Part shown: positions 45,539 through 54,334 of the stretch, piece after piece
Layout of the letters: each line of letters opens with the position of its first letter
How positions within the stretch are numbered: the stretch's first letter is position 1
NCBI RefSeq assembly: GCF_002288185.1
Contig: NZ_CP016776.1
Location: 1,054,001-1,118,000 of the forward strand
Direction: 5' to 3'
Length of the DNA: 64,000 bases
Origin: Candidatus Planktophila vernalis
Lineage (GTDB): Bacteria; Actinomycetota; Actinomycetes; Nanopelagicales; Nanopelagicaceae
The notes under the pieces: generated by a model
What the model saw: the letters and a program-made list of their open reading frames with translations, nothing else
What the model was told of the DNA's origin: nothing
Databases searched by the model: none
Position numbers and translations under genes: made by a program

Positions 45539-46435
45539 ATGAGCAAAGCAGTTATAGCGGTAGTAGGCAGTGCAATGATTGATTTAACTGCCTATGCCAC
45601 AGTGATTCCGGCTCCTGGGCAAACCTTAGAAGGTGATCTATTTACTACTGGTTTTGGCGGTAAAGGAGCTAATCAAGCCGTAATTGCCGCCCATTGCGGA
45701 GCCGAAGTTCACTTTGTTGGAAAGCTAGGACGAGATCTATTCGGTGACTCAATTGCTGAAAATTTCAAAAAGCTTGGTATTGATTCAGAATATGTAGAGC
45801 GTAGTGATACTCCAAATGGTGTGGCACATATCTGGGTCGATGCCAATGGTGAAAATAGAATCATAATTATTCCTGGTGCCAATCATGAGATTGAATCTAA
45901 AAAGGCTATTGAAGCTATCGAGTCAATCGCAGGCTTAGCGGTCGTTGTTGCACAATGTGAAATAAAACAAGAAGTGACTCTGGCTGCATTTTCTGCCGCT
46001 AAAAAGCGAGGTTGTGTAACAATCCTAAATCCAGCACCATACCAACCACTAAGTGAAGAACTATTTGCAGTGACCGACTGGATTATTCCTAATGAAACTG
46101 AATTCAAAGAACTCCTTGGTCAAGACCCAACAAGTGATGAAGTACTTAAGAAATTTAGACCGGGTAAGAATTCAATTGTGACTTTAGGATCTGAAGGTGC
46201 TGTGTTAATTACTTCCGAAGGAAACCTCACTCGAGTGAGTGCTCCAAAAGTTAATCCCGTAGACACCACTGGTGCAGGTGATGCATTTGTTGGCGTTTTT
46301 GCTTTCGGCTTAGCCAGTGGAAAGAATCCAGAAGATGCGATGAAGTTAGGAGTTAAAGTTGCATCTATGAGTGTCACGCGAAAAGGTGCGCAATCCTCAT
46401 ATCCTTCTCAAGCAGAGATTGACACGCTTTCATAA
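45539..46435 (+). CDS. rbsK: Ribokinase (PfkB family)
   Basis: Sugar kinase of 298 residues making ribose-5-phosphate from ribose and ATP. Visible: GSAMIDLTAYA, the sugar site GGKGANQAV (about 38-46), NPAPY, NETEF and the C-terminal signature DTTGAGDAFVGVFAFG (about 240-255) with the catalytic Asp. Its divergent neighbour releases free ribose, so the two form a short pathway. Deoxyribokinase activity is an alternative. The last 28 bases overlap the 3' end of the convergent P450 gene. Confidence 0.92.
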   Translation: MSKAVIAVVGSAMIDLTAYATVIPAPGQTLEGDLFTTGFGGKGANQAVIAAHCGAEVHFVGKLGRDLFGDSIAENFKKLGIDSEYVERSDTPNGVAHIWVDANGENRIIIIPGANHEIESKKAIEAIESIAGLAVVVAQCEIKQEVTLAAFSAAKKRGCVTILNPAPYQPLSEELFAVTDWIIPNETEFKELLGQDPTSDEVLKKFRPGKNSIVTLGSEGAVLITSEGNLTRVSAPKVNPVDTTGAGDAFVGVFAFGLASGKNPEDAMKLGVKVASMSVTRKGAQSSYPSQAEIDTLS

Positions 46436-47592
46436 CCTCGTAAAACAAATGTAGGTCTGCGCACTGGATCCCCAGCTAATCGCATATTTGGATACTTCTC
46501 CCACAGCGCTGGAAGTGAGACGCTCATTTCTAGGCGAGCAAGAGGTGTGCCCAAACAAAAATGAATTCCTGCTCCGAAACCAATATGTGGGTTTGGATCA
46601 CGAGTTAAATCCATTTCATCAGCACGCTCAAACACTGCAGAATCACGATTAGCAGAACCAATCAGGGCCGCAATCTTCTGCCCCCTCTCTATCTTTACGC
46701 CTCCCAGCTCCGTATCAACTGTTGCCGTGCGCTCAAATAAGTGAAGCGGGGCATCAAATCGCATGAATTCTTCAAGGGCTGTATCAGTTATTGCTCGTGA
46801 GTTTTTGCGTAGAAGCTCGGCTTGATCTGGGCGCTCAAGAGCTGCAACCATTCCATTTCCAAATGCATTCACACTTGCTTCATGCCCGGCATTGAGTAGA
46901 AGCACACACGTTGCCACTAGTTCATGAGAGTTGAGCTTTTCCCCATTTTCTTCAACCATTGCTAAATCAGTGATGAGATCTTGACCAGGATTCTTCTTAC
47001 GGTGTTCAGCCAAAGAGCGCACATATTCAGCAAATTCGGCTGCTGCTATTTTGGCTTCCATTTGATACTGCTCGGATGGATTGACTTCATACATCTTCAC
47101 AATTGACTGTGACCATGGACGCAATAAGTGCTCTTCAGATTCTGGAAAGCCCAATAAGTCAGCAATAATTTTCACAGGTAACGGTTCTGCATATTCTGCA
47201 ATCAAGTCGAAGTTCTCTCCTGATTTAACCTTCTCGTCTATGGCATCCAATAATTGTTGCGTGATGCGTTCAACGACAGGTCGCATACCTTCTATCTTGT
47301 TTCGATTGAAAGCTTTTGCAACTAAGGAACGAAGGCGTGTGTGCTTAGGAGGTTCGCTATCTAATATCGAATCGGAGTGAAGCCAGTTGAATGTTTCCCA
47401 TTCAAAATCTGGCTTCTTATCTGTGAAAATACGGCCTAATGACTTATTTCTAAATACGTCGTTTGCATCGCTATGGCGAGCAGCTAAAAATATCTGCATT
47501 CCCTCGTGCCAGACGGGCTTGCCAAATTCGCGAAGTTCTTTTAACTGCTCGTATGGATTAGCAACAAAAGTGGGGTTATTGAAATCAATCAT
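46408..47592 (-). CDS. Cytochrome P450
   Basis: Soluble bacterial P450 of 394 residues, normal length. The K-helix ExxR lies in EEFMRFDAP (about 275), the heme loop is FGAGIHFCLG with the axial Cys (about 346), and the I-helix reads AGHEAS where most members have AGxxT(T/S), so the usual acid/Thr pair is Glu then Ser. It oxidises a small molecule with electrons from a ferredoxin; substrate unknown. The ATG overlaps the adenosine deaminase stop by one base (TAATG), so it is the last gene of the nucleoside importer operon. This partner is unusual, as the mycobacterial operon lacks it. Confidence 0.92.
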   Translation of the reverse strand: MIDFNNPTFVANPYEQLKELREFGKPVWHEGMQIFLAARHSDANDVFRNKSLGRIFTDKKPDFEWETFNWLHSDSILDSEPPKHTRLRSLVAKAFNRNKIEGMRPVVERITQQLLDAIDEKVKSGENFDLIAEYAEPLPVKIIADLLGFPESEEHLLRPWSQSIVKMYEVNPSEQYQMEAKIAAAEFAEYVRSLAEHRKKNPGQDLITDLAMVEENGEKLNSHELVATCVLLLNAGHEASVNAFGNGMVAALERPDQAELLRKNSRAITDTALEEFMRFDAPLHLFERTATVDTELGGVKIERGQKIAALIGSANRDSAVFERADEMDLTRDPNPHIGFGAGIHFCLGTPLARLEMSVSLPALWEKYPNMRLAGDPVRRPTFVLRGYESVSISA

Positions 47593-48686
47593 TACTCAGC
47601 AGAGATTTTCGCATAGCCGGGTTTGATGACCCCATCAATGATCTTTAAGCGCTCTGGATATGGAATAAACGCGCTTTTCATCGCATTAATGGTGATGCGC
47701 TGTAGCTCTGCAAAATCCCAACCAAAAGCTTTTACTGCTTCTTCCATCTCAAATGACATAGAAGTTTGGCTCATTAAGCGATTATCTGTATTGAGTGTGA
47801 CTCTAAAGCGCAAGCGGGCCAAGGCCCCGATTGGGTGCTCGGCATAACTCTTTGCCGCACCTGTTTGAAGATTTGATGTTGGGCATAGTTCAAGTGGAAT
47901 TCTGCGATCACGAACGTATGAAGCTAGTTGACCTAACTTTGGCTCAGGGCCTGAGAAATCAATGTCATCAATGATTCGAACACCATGACCTAAGCGTTCA
48001 GCACCACAGAGTTGAATTGCCTCCCAAATAGAAGGAAGTCCGTATGCCTCACCTGCGTGAATTGTGAAGTGAGCATCTTCTTTACGCAAGTAATCAAAAG
48101 ATTCTTTCTGATCACTTGGTGGAAAGCCATCTTCTGGGCCAGCAATATCGAATCCAACAACACCTTTGTCGCGATACTTAACTACTAGCTCTGCAACTTC
48201 TTGAGAGAGTTTGTTTTGGCGCATTCCGCAGAGCAACGAGAAGACCTGAATCTCATGACCTTCAGCTTTTGCCTCTGCCATTCCTTGCTTGTAACCTTCA
48301 ATTGTTGCATCAACAACATCGGCCATCGACAAACCTTTTTCAGTAAAGAGTTCTGGTGCACCGCGAACTTCAGCATAAACAACACCATCTCGTGCTAAAT
48401 CCAATGCGCACTCACGAGCAACTCGAATAATGTCTTCACGTCGCTGCATCACTGCAATAGTGTGGGAAAAAGTGTCTAGGTAGCGAACTAGTGAACCTGA
48501 ATCACATGATTCACGGAACCATGTTGCAAGCTCGAGAGCATCATGAGTTGGAAGTGCGGTGTAACCAATTTCTTGTGCAATATCAATAATTGTTTGAGGA
48601 CGTAATCCACCATCTAAGTGATCATGTAGCAGTACTTTTGGGACGCGCTTAATCTGGGCTGGTGATGGTTTACTTGTAAGACTCAC
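47592..48686 (-). CDS. add: Adenosine deaminase
   Basis: Zinc enzyme of 364 residues that deaminates adenosine and deoxyadenosine to (deoxy)inosine. Metal ligands and catalytic residues appear in LLHDHLDGG (about 20-28), HAGEAYG (about 210), RLGHGVRI and LNTDNRL (about 295); ELCPTSN is the expected substrate segment. It follows deoA by 10 bases and is coupled to the P450 gene. Product inosine is the preferred substrate of PunA at 38897. Confidence 0.94.
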   Translation of the reverse strand: MSLTSKPSPAQIKRVPKVLLHDHLDGGLRPQTIIDIAQEIGYTALPTHDALELATWFRESCDSGSLVRYLDTFSHTIAVMQRREDIIRVARECALDLARDGVVYAEVRGAPELFTEKGLSMADVVDATIEGYKQGMAEAKAEGHEIQVFSLLCGMRQNKLSQEVAELVVKYRDKGVVGFDIAGPEDGFPPSDQKESFDYLRKEDAHFTIHAGEAYGLPSIWEAIQLCGAERLGHGVRIIDDIDFSGPEPKLGQLASYVRDRRIPLELCPTSNLQTGAAKSYAEHPIGALARLRFRVTLNTDNRLMSQTSMSFEMEEAVKAFGWDFAELQRITINAMKSAFIPYPERLKIIDGVIKPGYAKISAE

Positions 48687-48696
48687 CTTAAAGCTC

Positions 48697-50001
48697 TCAA
48701 TCCGTAATTCGCTCGACTACTAGTGGCAATCTATCGATTTTTCCATCTTTTGGTAAATCGCCGATAGTTACTGAATTAGTTAGTGATTCTTGCGCACGGG
48801 CAAAAGCTGCTGGCGTATCAGTGTGCAATGTATACAGCGGTGCTCCTGCGGCCACAACATCGCCTGGTTTTGAGTGAATTTCTATCCCAGCCCCAGCCTG
48901 AACTGCTTCGCCTTGGCGTGATCGGCCTGCACCTAAGCGCCAAGCAGCCAGTCCCACTTTCATTGCATCCATTGAAAGAATCGTTCCACTTGATTGGGCA
49001 GTAACAGTTAAATTCTCTTTTGCAGTTGGAAGCTTTGCATCGGGATCTCCGCCTTGGGCGCTAATCATCTGGCGCCACACATCCATTGCTTTTCCATTTT
49101 TTAACATTTCAGCTGGATCAACGTTTGTGATTCCAACTGTCTCTAACATCTCTCGCGCAAGTAGAACAGTGAGTTCGACGATATCTGATGGACCTCCACC
49201 TGCTAAAACTTCGACAGATTCACGCACCTCTAAAGCATTTCCTGCAGTTAGTCCCAATGGAATATCCATAGCCGTTACAAGTGCAATTGTTTTCACGCCA
49301 GCACGTTTTCCAAGACCCACCATTACATGAGCTAACTCTTTAGCCTTCTCAGGATCACTCATGAATGCGCCAGCACCAGTCTTAACATCAAGTACTAGTG
49401 CACTCGTTCCTTCAGCAATCTTCTTACTCATAATCGATGATGCAATGAGTGGAATAGCCTCCACTGTCGCAGTCACATCACGCAGTGCATACAACTTCTT
49501 ATCTGCCGGAGCTAGCCCTGCTCCTGCTGCACAAATTACTGCTCCGCAATCTTGCAAAACTTTAAGCATCTCTTCATTTGATAGTGAGGCTCGCCAACCA
49601 GGAATAGATTCCAACTTATCTAAAGTTCCGCCCGTGTGGCCAAGACCTCGACCAGAAAGTTGTGGGACAGCAGCACCGCAGGCAGCAACTAGTGGCGCAA
49701 GAGGCAAAGTAATTTTGTCTCCCACTCCACCTGTTGAGTGCTTATCCACTGTTGGTCGCGACAATGCTGACCAGCTCATGCGCTCACCGCTATTGATCAT
49801 TGCATCAGTCCAACGAGAAATTTCACGAGATTCCATGCCGTTAAGCAAGATTGCCATTAATAGTGCAGACATTTGCTCATCGGCAACTGCGCCGCGGGTG
49901 TATGCGTCAATCACCCAATCAATTTGTGGATCAGTTAATGAATGCCGATCACGTTTTGCAGCGATTACTTCCGCTGCTGAGAAAGCCTCAACCTGCGACA
50001 T
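48697..50001 (-). CDS. deoA: Thymidine/pyrimidine-nucleoside phosphorylase
   Basis: Phosphorylase of 434 residues that splits thymidine, deoxyuridine or uridine into base and (deoxy)ribose-1-phosphate. The family signature [16 protein letters not shown] (about 113-128) is intact, as are [10 protein letters not shown] (about 83) and the C-terminal [16 protein letters not shown] domain. It begins directly after the cdd stop (TAAATG), inside the importer operon. With Cdd it turns cytidine into uracil plus ribose-1-P. Confidence 0.94.
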   Translation of the reverse strand: MSQVEAFSAAEVIAAKRDRHSLTDPQIDWVIDAYTRGAVADEQMSALLMAILLNGMESREISRWTDAMINSGERMSWSALSRPTVDKHSTGGVGDKITLPLAPLVAACGAAVPQLSGRGLGHTGGTLDKLESIPGWRASLSNEEMLKVLQDCGAVICAAGAGLAPADKKLYALRDVTATVEAIPLIASSIMSKKIAEGTSALVLDVKTGAGAFMSDPEKAKELAHVMVGLGKRAGVKTIALVTAMDIPLGLTAGNALEVRESVEVLAGGGPSDIVELTVLLAREMLETVGITNVDPAEMLKNGKAMDVWRQMISAQGGDPDAKLPTAKENLTVTAQSSGTILSMDAMKVGLAAWRLGAGRSRQGEAVQAGAGIEIHSKPGDVVAAGAPLYTLHTDTPAAFARAQESLTNSVTIGDLPKDGKIDRLPLVVERITD

Positions 50002-50403
50002 TTAGCGCTCGTTGCGGTCTAAATCATCAGGACCAAAAGCCCAAGGCAACATTGCAGCCATTGTCTGAGGTCCATCATCGGTCATCAAGAGTGCATTCGA
50101 TCCACCATGCTCGAACAACAGTTGGCGACAACGCCCACATGGTGCCAAGTGATTTCCCTGTCCATCAACGCATGAGATCGCAACTAAACGACCTCCGCCT
50201 GTTGCAATGAGGTTTGAAACTAAACCACACTCTGCACAAAGTCCTAAGCCATAACTGGCATTTTCAACATTACATCCAGAGACTATGCGTCCATCATCTA
50301 CTAGCGCAGCAACACCAACTGGAAACTTTGAATAAGGAGCATAGGCCGTTTTCATTGCTGCAACTGCAGCATTGTGCAACGCATCCCAATCTATAGCCTT
50401 CAT
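50002..50403 (-). CDS. cdd: Cytidine deaminase
   Basis: Tetrameric zinc enzyme of 133 residues that deaminates cytidine and deoxycytidine to uridine and deoxyuridine. GCNVENASYGLGLCAECG (about 52-69) holds the first zinc Cys and the catalytic Glu; PCGRCRQLL (about 98) holds the other two zinc cysteines. The start ATG overlaps the permease stop by one base (TAATG). It is the first enzyme after the transporter genes in the operon. Confidence 0.95.
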   Translation of the reverse strand: MKAIDWDALHNAAVAAMKTAYAPYSKFPVGVAALVDDGRIVSGCNVENASYGLGLCAECGLVSNLIATGGGRLVAISCVDGQGNHLAPCGRCRQLLFEHGGSNALLMTDDGPQTMAAMLPWAFGPDDLDRNER

Positions 50404-51635
50404 TACATTCCACCACGACGGTATGGAATACCGTCAGCTGCTGGCATTCGAAGTCGCTGTGATGCAAGGGATAGAACAAGAAGAGTTGCAATATATGGAG
50501 TCATTGTTACTAATTGACCTGGAAGTTCATCGACTGCCAAGTAGAACCATAGGAATCCAGCTGACATAACACCACTAATCGCTGCAGAAACTAACTTGCC
50601 CTTGCGCACATCGCGATAAACAAGGTAGGCAAGAGTTACAACAATTAAAAGAATAAGGGCATGGATTGCCGCTGAATCGCGTAACTGCAGCGCATCAGCG
50701 AATCCAAATAAACCAGCACCCATCAAAATTCCACCTGGGCGATAATTTCCAAAGAGTAATGCGGCAAGACCGATATATCCTCGTCCGGCTACCTGATTTT
50801 CTTGATAGTGGTTTGCCGCAACAATTGCTAAGAATCCACCACCTAATCCAGCCAAACCGCCTGAGATGAGAACACCTGAATACTTCATGAGGTAAACATT
50901 TACACCTAGTGATTCAGCGGCAATTGGTGCCTCACCAGCGCTGCGTAGTCGAAGCCCGAATGATGTTTTCCAAAGAATAAAGAACGAGATTGGAACTATT
51001 GCTACTGCAATTGCAGTTACATAGGAAAGATCTCCGGTGAAACCACGAAGAATTGATGCTACGTCAGAGATGAAAAACCATTGTTTTTCAGCGATTGGCG
51101 TCAAAATATCAGGGCTCTTCCAACCAAAGTAAGTTCCACCTGAAAGTACAGGCAATCCATTGTTTGAGATTGGGCCAACATCTGGTGATTGCGATGGCCC
51201 TGGCCACGATCCACCTTGGTAAAGGATTGTTGAAAGATAGCGAACTAATCCAGCGGCGATGATGTTGATAGCAACACCAGAGACCACATGATCTACACCG
51301 AAAGAAATTGTTGCAATTGCGTGCACAAGTGCACCCACTGCTCCAAAGAAAATTGCAGCTGCCAAGCCCAGCCACGGACCATGTTTAGAACCAATAAATC
51401 CACCAGCCCAAGCACCAAGAATCATCATGCCTTCAAGACCGATGTTTACAACTCCTGCGCGTTCAGAAAATAAACCACCTAGTCCTGCTAAAACAATTGG
51501 GACTGAGAGCAGAAGCGCTGCGGATGCAGTTCCAACACTAGTTAAGTCACTTGCACCAGTAATCAAGCGAATTATCGAAATGATAAGTAAAACGAGTGTT
51601 GCGTTAAGTAAGAGTTTGGTTGCTTTAGTTTTCAT
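50403..51635 (-). CDS. Nucleoside ABC transporter permease (NupQ/YufQ-like)
   Basis: Permease of 410 residues in the BPD_transp_2 family, with about ten membrane helices; GVVNIGLEGMMILGAWAGG (about 62-80) and EAPIAAESLGVNV (about 238) are family signatures. It pairs with the permease encoded just upstream (4-base overlap) to form the channel of the importer. The C-terminal 60 residues carry further helices and a soluble Gly/Arg-rich tail. The transported solute is inferred to be nucleosides from the operon partners. Confidence 0.92.
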   Translation of the reverse strand: MKTKATKLLLNATLVLLIISIIRLITGASDLTSVGTASAALLLSVPIVLAGLGGLFSERAGVVNIGLEGMMILGAWAGGFIGSKHGPWLGLAAAIFFGAVGALVHAIATISFGVDHVVSGVAINIIAAGLVRYLSTILYQGGSWPGPSQSPDVGPISNNGLPVLSGGTYFGWKSPDILTPIAEKQWFFISDVASILRGFTGDLSYVTAIAVAIVPISFFILWKTSFGLRLRSAGEAPIAAESLGVNVYLMKYSGVLISGGLAGLGGGFLAIVAANHYQENQVAGRGYIGLAALLFGNYRPGGILMGAGLFGFADALQLRDSAAIHALILLIVVTLAYLVYRDVRKGKLVSAAISGVMSAGFLWFYLAVDELPGQLVTMTPYIATLLVLSLASQRLRMPAADGIPYRRGGM

Positions 51636-52735
51636 GCTGCCGCCACCTTTGCTAGTTCTTTACTCTGCAGTGTTATCTTGTAGCGACGAATAACTTCATA
51701 GGCAATAACTGAGCTAAGGAGAATAGAACCTTGCATAATCACATAAGTCTCAGGAGCAATATCGATGAGCTCAAGTGAACGTGAGCTCACTTCAAGGAAA
51801 GCGAACAATACTGCGCTAATTGCCATTCCAACTGCGCCATTTCGACCTAGTAGCGCTACAGCAATAGCTGTGAACCCTACTCCAGATCTAAATCCCATGG
51901 TGTAGGAATGAGTGTCACCGAGAATATCTGGAAGTCCAGCCAATCCAGCTATTGCACCTGAAATAACTAAAGCAAAAAAAGTCATTTTCTTTGAATTTAC
52001 ACCGCTCACACGAGCTGCAATTGGGTTGGCACCGGAAGCTCTTAATTCAAAACCAAAACGTGTGCGGTTAACAATGAACCAGAAAGCAATTCCAAGTGCA
52101 ATCGCGACCAACAACATTCCATAAACGCCGCCGCCAGGTTGATCTTCTACGCCTAATTTGTTCAATAATGGCATCAAATCTGGAATGTGCGCAGAGGGTG
52201 GAAGAACCTTGGTTGTTAAATTATTAGAGCCTTCAACAATGTCTGCAAAATATTGAGCGAAGAGAAAAGAGGTTAAACCTACGGCGAGGGAGTTCAACAT
52301 GATTGTTGAGATAACTTCGCTCACACCCCGCTTAACCTTGAGATATGCAGCGATCGCAGCCCATAAGCCACCAACAGTCATAGCAATCAAAAAGACTGCC
52401 AGCACGTGAAGGACGGGTGGTAAAACAAACTTAGCAGCCAGGTATGCACTGAAAAGGGCACCTAAACGCAGTTGGCCTTCAATACCAATATTAAACAAAC
52501 CTGCTCTAAAAGTTACGGCGATCGCAATTGCTGCAATGTAATAAGGGGTTGCAATGTTGAGAACCTCAAGTAAAGAGCCGGCTTGTGTACCAAACTCCCA
52601 CATAGTCTTGTAAGCATCCATCGGAGATTTTTTCGATGCTAAAACTGCAAAGCTAGAGACAACAATTGAAACAACAGCTGCAGCTATCGGCGCTGCGACT
52701 GCTAGAAGTACCTTTGAGGTTGATGGTTTTTTCAT
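51632..52735 (-). CDS. Nucleoside ABC transporter permease (NupP/YufP-like)
   Basis: Second BPD_transp_2 permease, 367 residues, about nine to ten membrane helices, with GLFNIGIEGQLRLGALFSAY (about 80) and ASGANPIAARVSGVN (about 234) as the matching family motifs. It starts 4 bases inside the ATPase stop (ATGA) and ends 4 bases inside the next permease start. Two different permeases, one double ATPase and a BMP binding protein are the layout of nucleoside importers such as NupNOPQ. Confidence 0.92.
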   Translation of the reverse strand: MKKPSTSKVLLAVAAPIAAAVVSIVVSSFAVLASKKSPMDAYKTMWEFGTQAGSLLEVLNIATPYYIAAIAIAVTFRAGLFNIGIEGQLRLGALFSAYLAAKFVLPPVLHVLAVFLIAMTVGGLWAAIAAYLKVKRGVSEVISTIMLNSLAVGLTSFLFAQYFADIVEGSNNLTTKVLPPSAHIPDLMPLLNKLGVEDQPGGGVYGMLLVAIALGIAFWFIVNRTRFGFELRASGANPIAARVSGVNSKKMTFFALVISGAIAGLAGLPDILGDTHSYTMGFRSGVGFTAIAVALLGRNGAVGMAISAVLFAFLEVSSRSLELIDIAPETYVIMQGSILLSSVIAYEVIRRYKITLQSKELAKVAAA

Positions 52736-54237
52736 TGTGCACCAGTCATCGCAGAACCAAGTTGCTCAGGAGTTGTCTTCTGAGGATTAAGTTCTGCAGT
52801 AATCACACCACGCAGCATCACCAAAAGTCGATCAGACATTCCAATGAGCTCTTCCAGGTCAGCTGAGATTAATACGATTGCCATTCCCTTTTCGCGCGCA
52901 CTGCGAAGTTCATCCCAAATTGCCGCTTGTGCACCCACATCCACGCCACGTGTTGGGTGGGATGCAACAAGAAGTGCGGGGGCCTTACTCATTTCACGAC
53001 CTACGATAAATTTTTGTTGGTTACCACCTGATAACGCAGTGGCCAAAGTGTGTGGTCCTGGTGCGCGGACATCAAACTCATCCATGATTACTCGAGTATC
53101 TGCAATTGTTGCTTTCTTATCTAATATAAAACCACGCATAACGGGCTTACTTCTTTGATGTCCAAGAATTCTATTTTCCCACAGTGGTGAATTCATCATT
53201 AATGCCTGTCGCTGACGATCCTCTGGAATCAAGCCAATACCTGCATCATGGCGGTGAGCCACCGAGTAGTGATCTATATTTTCGCCTTTAAATTCAACCT
53301 GGCCAGTGTATTCGCGCAAGCCCATAATCGCTTCAACTAATTCAGCTTGGCCATTTCCCTCAACTCCAGCTATGCCAATAACTTCACCAGCCTGTAAGTC
53401 AAAAGAGATGTGAGAAATCAAATCGCGGCTACCTGATTTAGTAGGAACCGAAACATCCTTAAGTGAAAGTGTCACTTCAGGGCGGCGAGTATCACCATGA
53501 GTAGTTGGCTGTGGAAGTTCGCTGCCAACCATGAGTTCAGCTAACTGTCTTGCCGTGACATCTTTAGATTTCACCTGGGCAACAGTTGACCCGGCGCGCA
53601 CCACAGTCACATCATCGGCAACGCGCAATACCTCATCAAGTTTGTGAGAGATAAAGATAATTGCCATTCCTTCGGCGCGCAGACCTTTGAGTGCATTGAA
53701 CAGGTCATCTACTTCCTGAGGAACTAGTACCGCTGTTGGCTCATCAAAAATCAAAATTCGAGCACCACGATAAAGAACTTTCAAAATTTCAACACGTTGG
53801 CGCTGCCCAACGCCTAGCTCTTCCACCAAAATATCTGGATCAACATCTAAACCATAAGCCGCAGACATGTCAGCAACTTTCTTGCGAGCTGCAGCAAAAT
53901 CAATCGTAATTCCATGTTTCGGTTCAGCACCTAAAATGATATTTTCCAAAACTGTGAAATTATCAGCCAACATAAAGTGCTGGTGAACCATTCCAATGCT
54001 GGCATCGATGGCATCGTTAGGGTTTTTGAAATTAATCGCCTGGCCATTGACTAAAATCTCGCCACCATCTGGGCGTTGCATGCCATACAAAATCTTCATA
54101 ACGGTGGACTTGCCTGCACCGTTTTCGCCAACAAGGGCATGAACAGTTCCAGTTTCAACTTTCATTGAGACGTCTTTATTTGCGATTACGCCTGGGAAAC
54201 GCTTGGAGATGTGTCGCAGTTCAACAGCTACTGACAC
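52732..54237 (-). CDS. Nucleoside ABC transporter ATP-binding protein with two ABC domains (NupO/YufO-like)
   Basis: Double ABC ATPase of 501 residues. The first domain has Walker A GENGAGKST (about 36), LGVGQRQRVEI as signature and LIFDEPTAVL. The second has GVEGNGQAE as a degenerate Walker A, LSGGNQQKFIVGREM and LLVASHPTRGVD, in which the usual Asp-Glu after Walker B is changed, typical for this group. The start is a GTG at 54237 with AAAGGAG upstream. A terminator-like hairpin separates it from the binding-protein gene, so it is probably made in smaller amounts than that protein. Confidence 0.93.
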   Translation of the reverse strand: MSVAVELRHISKRFPGVIANKDVSMKVETGTVHALVGENGAGKSTVMKILYGMQRPDGGEILVNGQAINFKNPNDAIDASIGMVHQHFMLADNFTVLENIILGAEPKHGITIDFAAARKKVADMSAAYGLDVDPDILVEELGVGQRQRVEILKVLYRGARILIFDEPTAVLVPQEVDDLFNALKGLRAEGMAIIFISHKLDEVLRVADDVTVVRAGSTVAQVKSKDVTARQLAELMVGSELPQPTTHGDTRRPEVTLSLKDVSVPTKSGSRDLISHISFDLQAGEVIGIAGVEGNGQAELVEAIMGLREYTGQVEFKGENIDHYSVAHRHDAGIGLIPEDRQRQALMMNSPLWENRILGHQRSKPVMRGFILDKKATIADTRVIMDEFDVRAPGPHTLATALSGGNQQKFIVGREMSKAPALLVASHPTRGVDVGAQAAIWDELRSAREKGMAIVLISADLEELIGMSDRLLVMLRGVITAELNPQKTTPEQLGSAMTGAQ

Positions 54238-54264
54238 TTAATGACTCTCCTTTGAGTTGATAAT

Positions 54265-54316
54265 TAAAAAACATTTGGCCCAACAAGGAGATTTAACTCC
54301 ATTGTTGGGCCAAATG
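54265..54316 (-). terminator. Hairpin with T tract between binding-protein gene and ABC genes (attenuator)
   Basis: CATTTGGCCCAACAA (54272-54286) and TTGTTGGGCCAAATG (54302-54316) are exact inverted repeats, extended inside by GGAG/CTCC around a 6-base loop. In the direction of transcription the stem is followed by GTTTTTTAATT. This is a strong intrinsic terminator signal placed inside the operon, so only part of the transcripts should continue into the ABC genes. Confidence 0.85.
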
Positions 54317-54334
54317 CCACTATTTAATCTGTGA

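Noticed and set aside
49361-50005. Plus-strand open frame of 214 codons
   Set aside because: Antisense to deoA, which has complete thymidine phosphorylase motifs; the frame is a shadow caused by codon bias.
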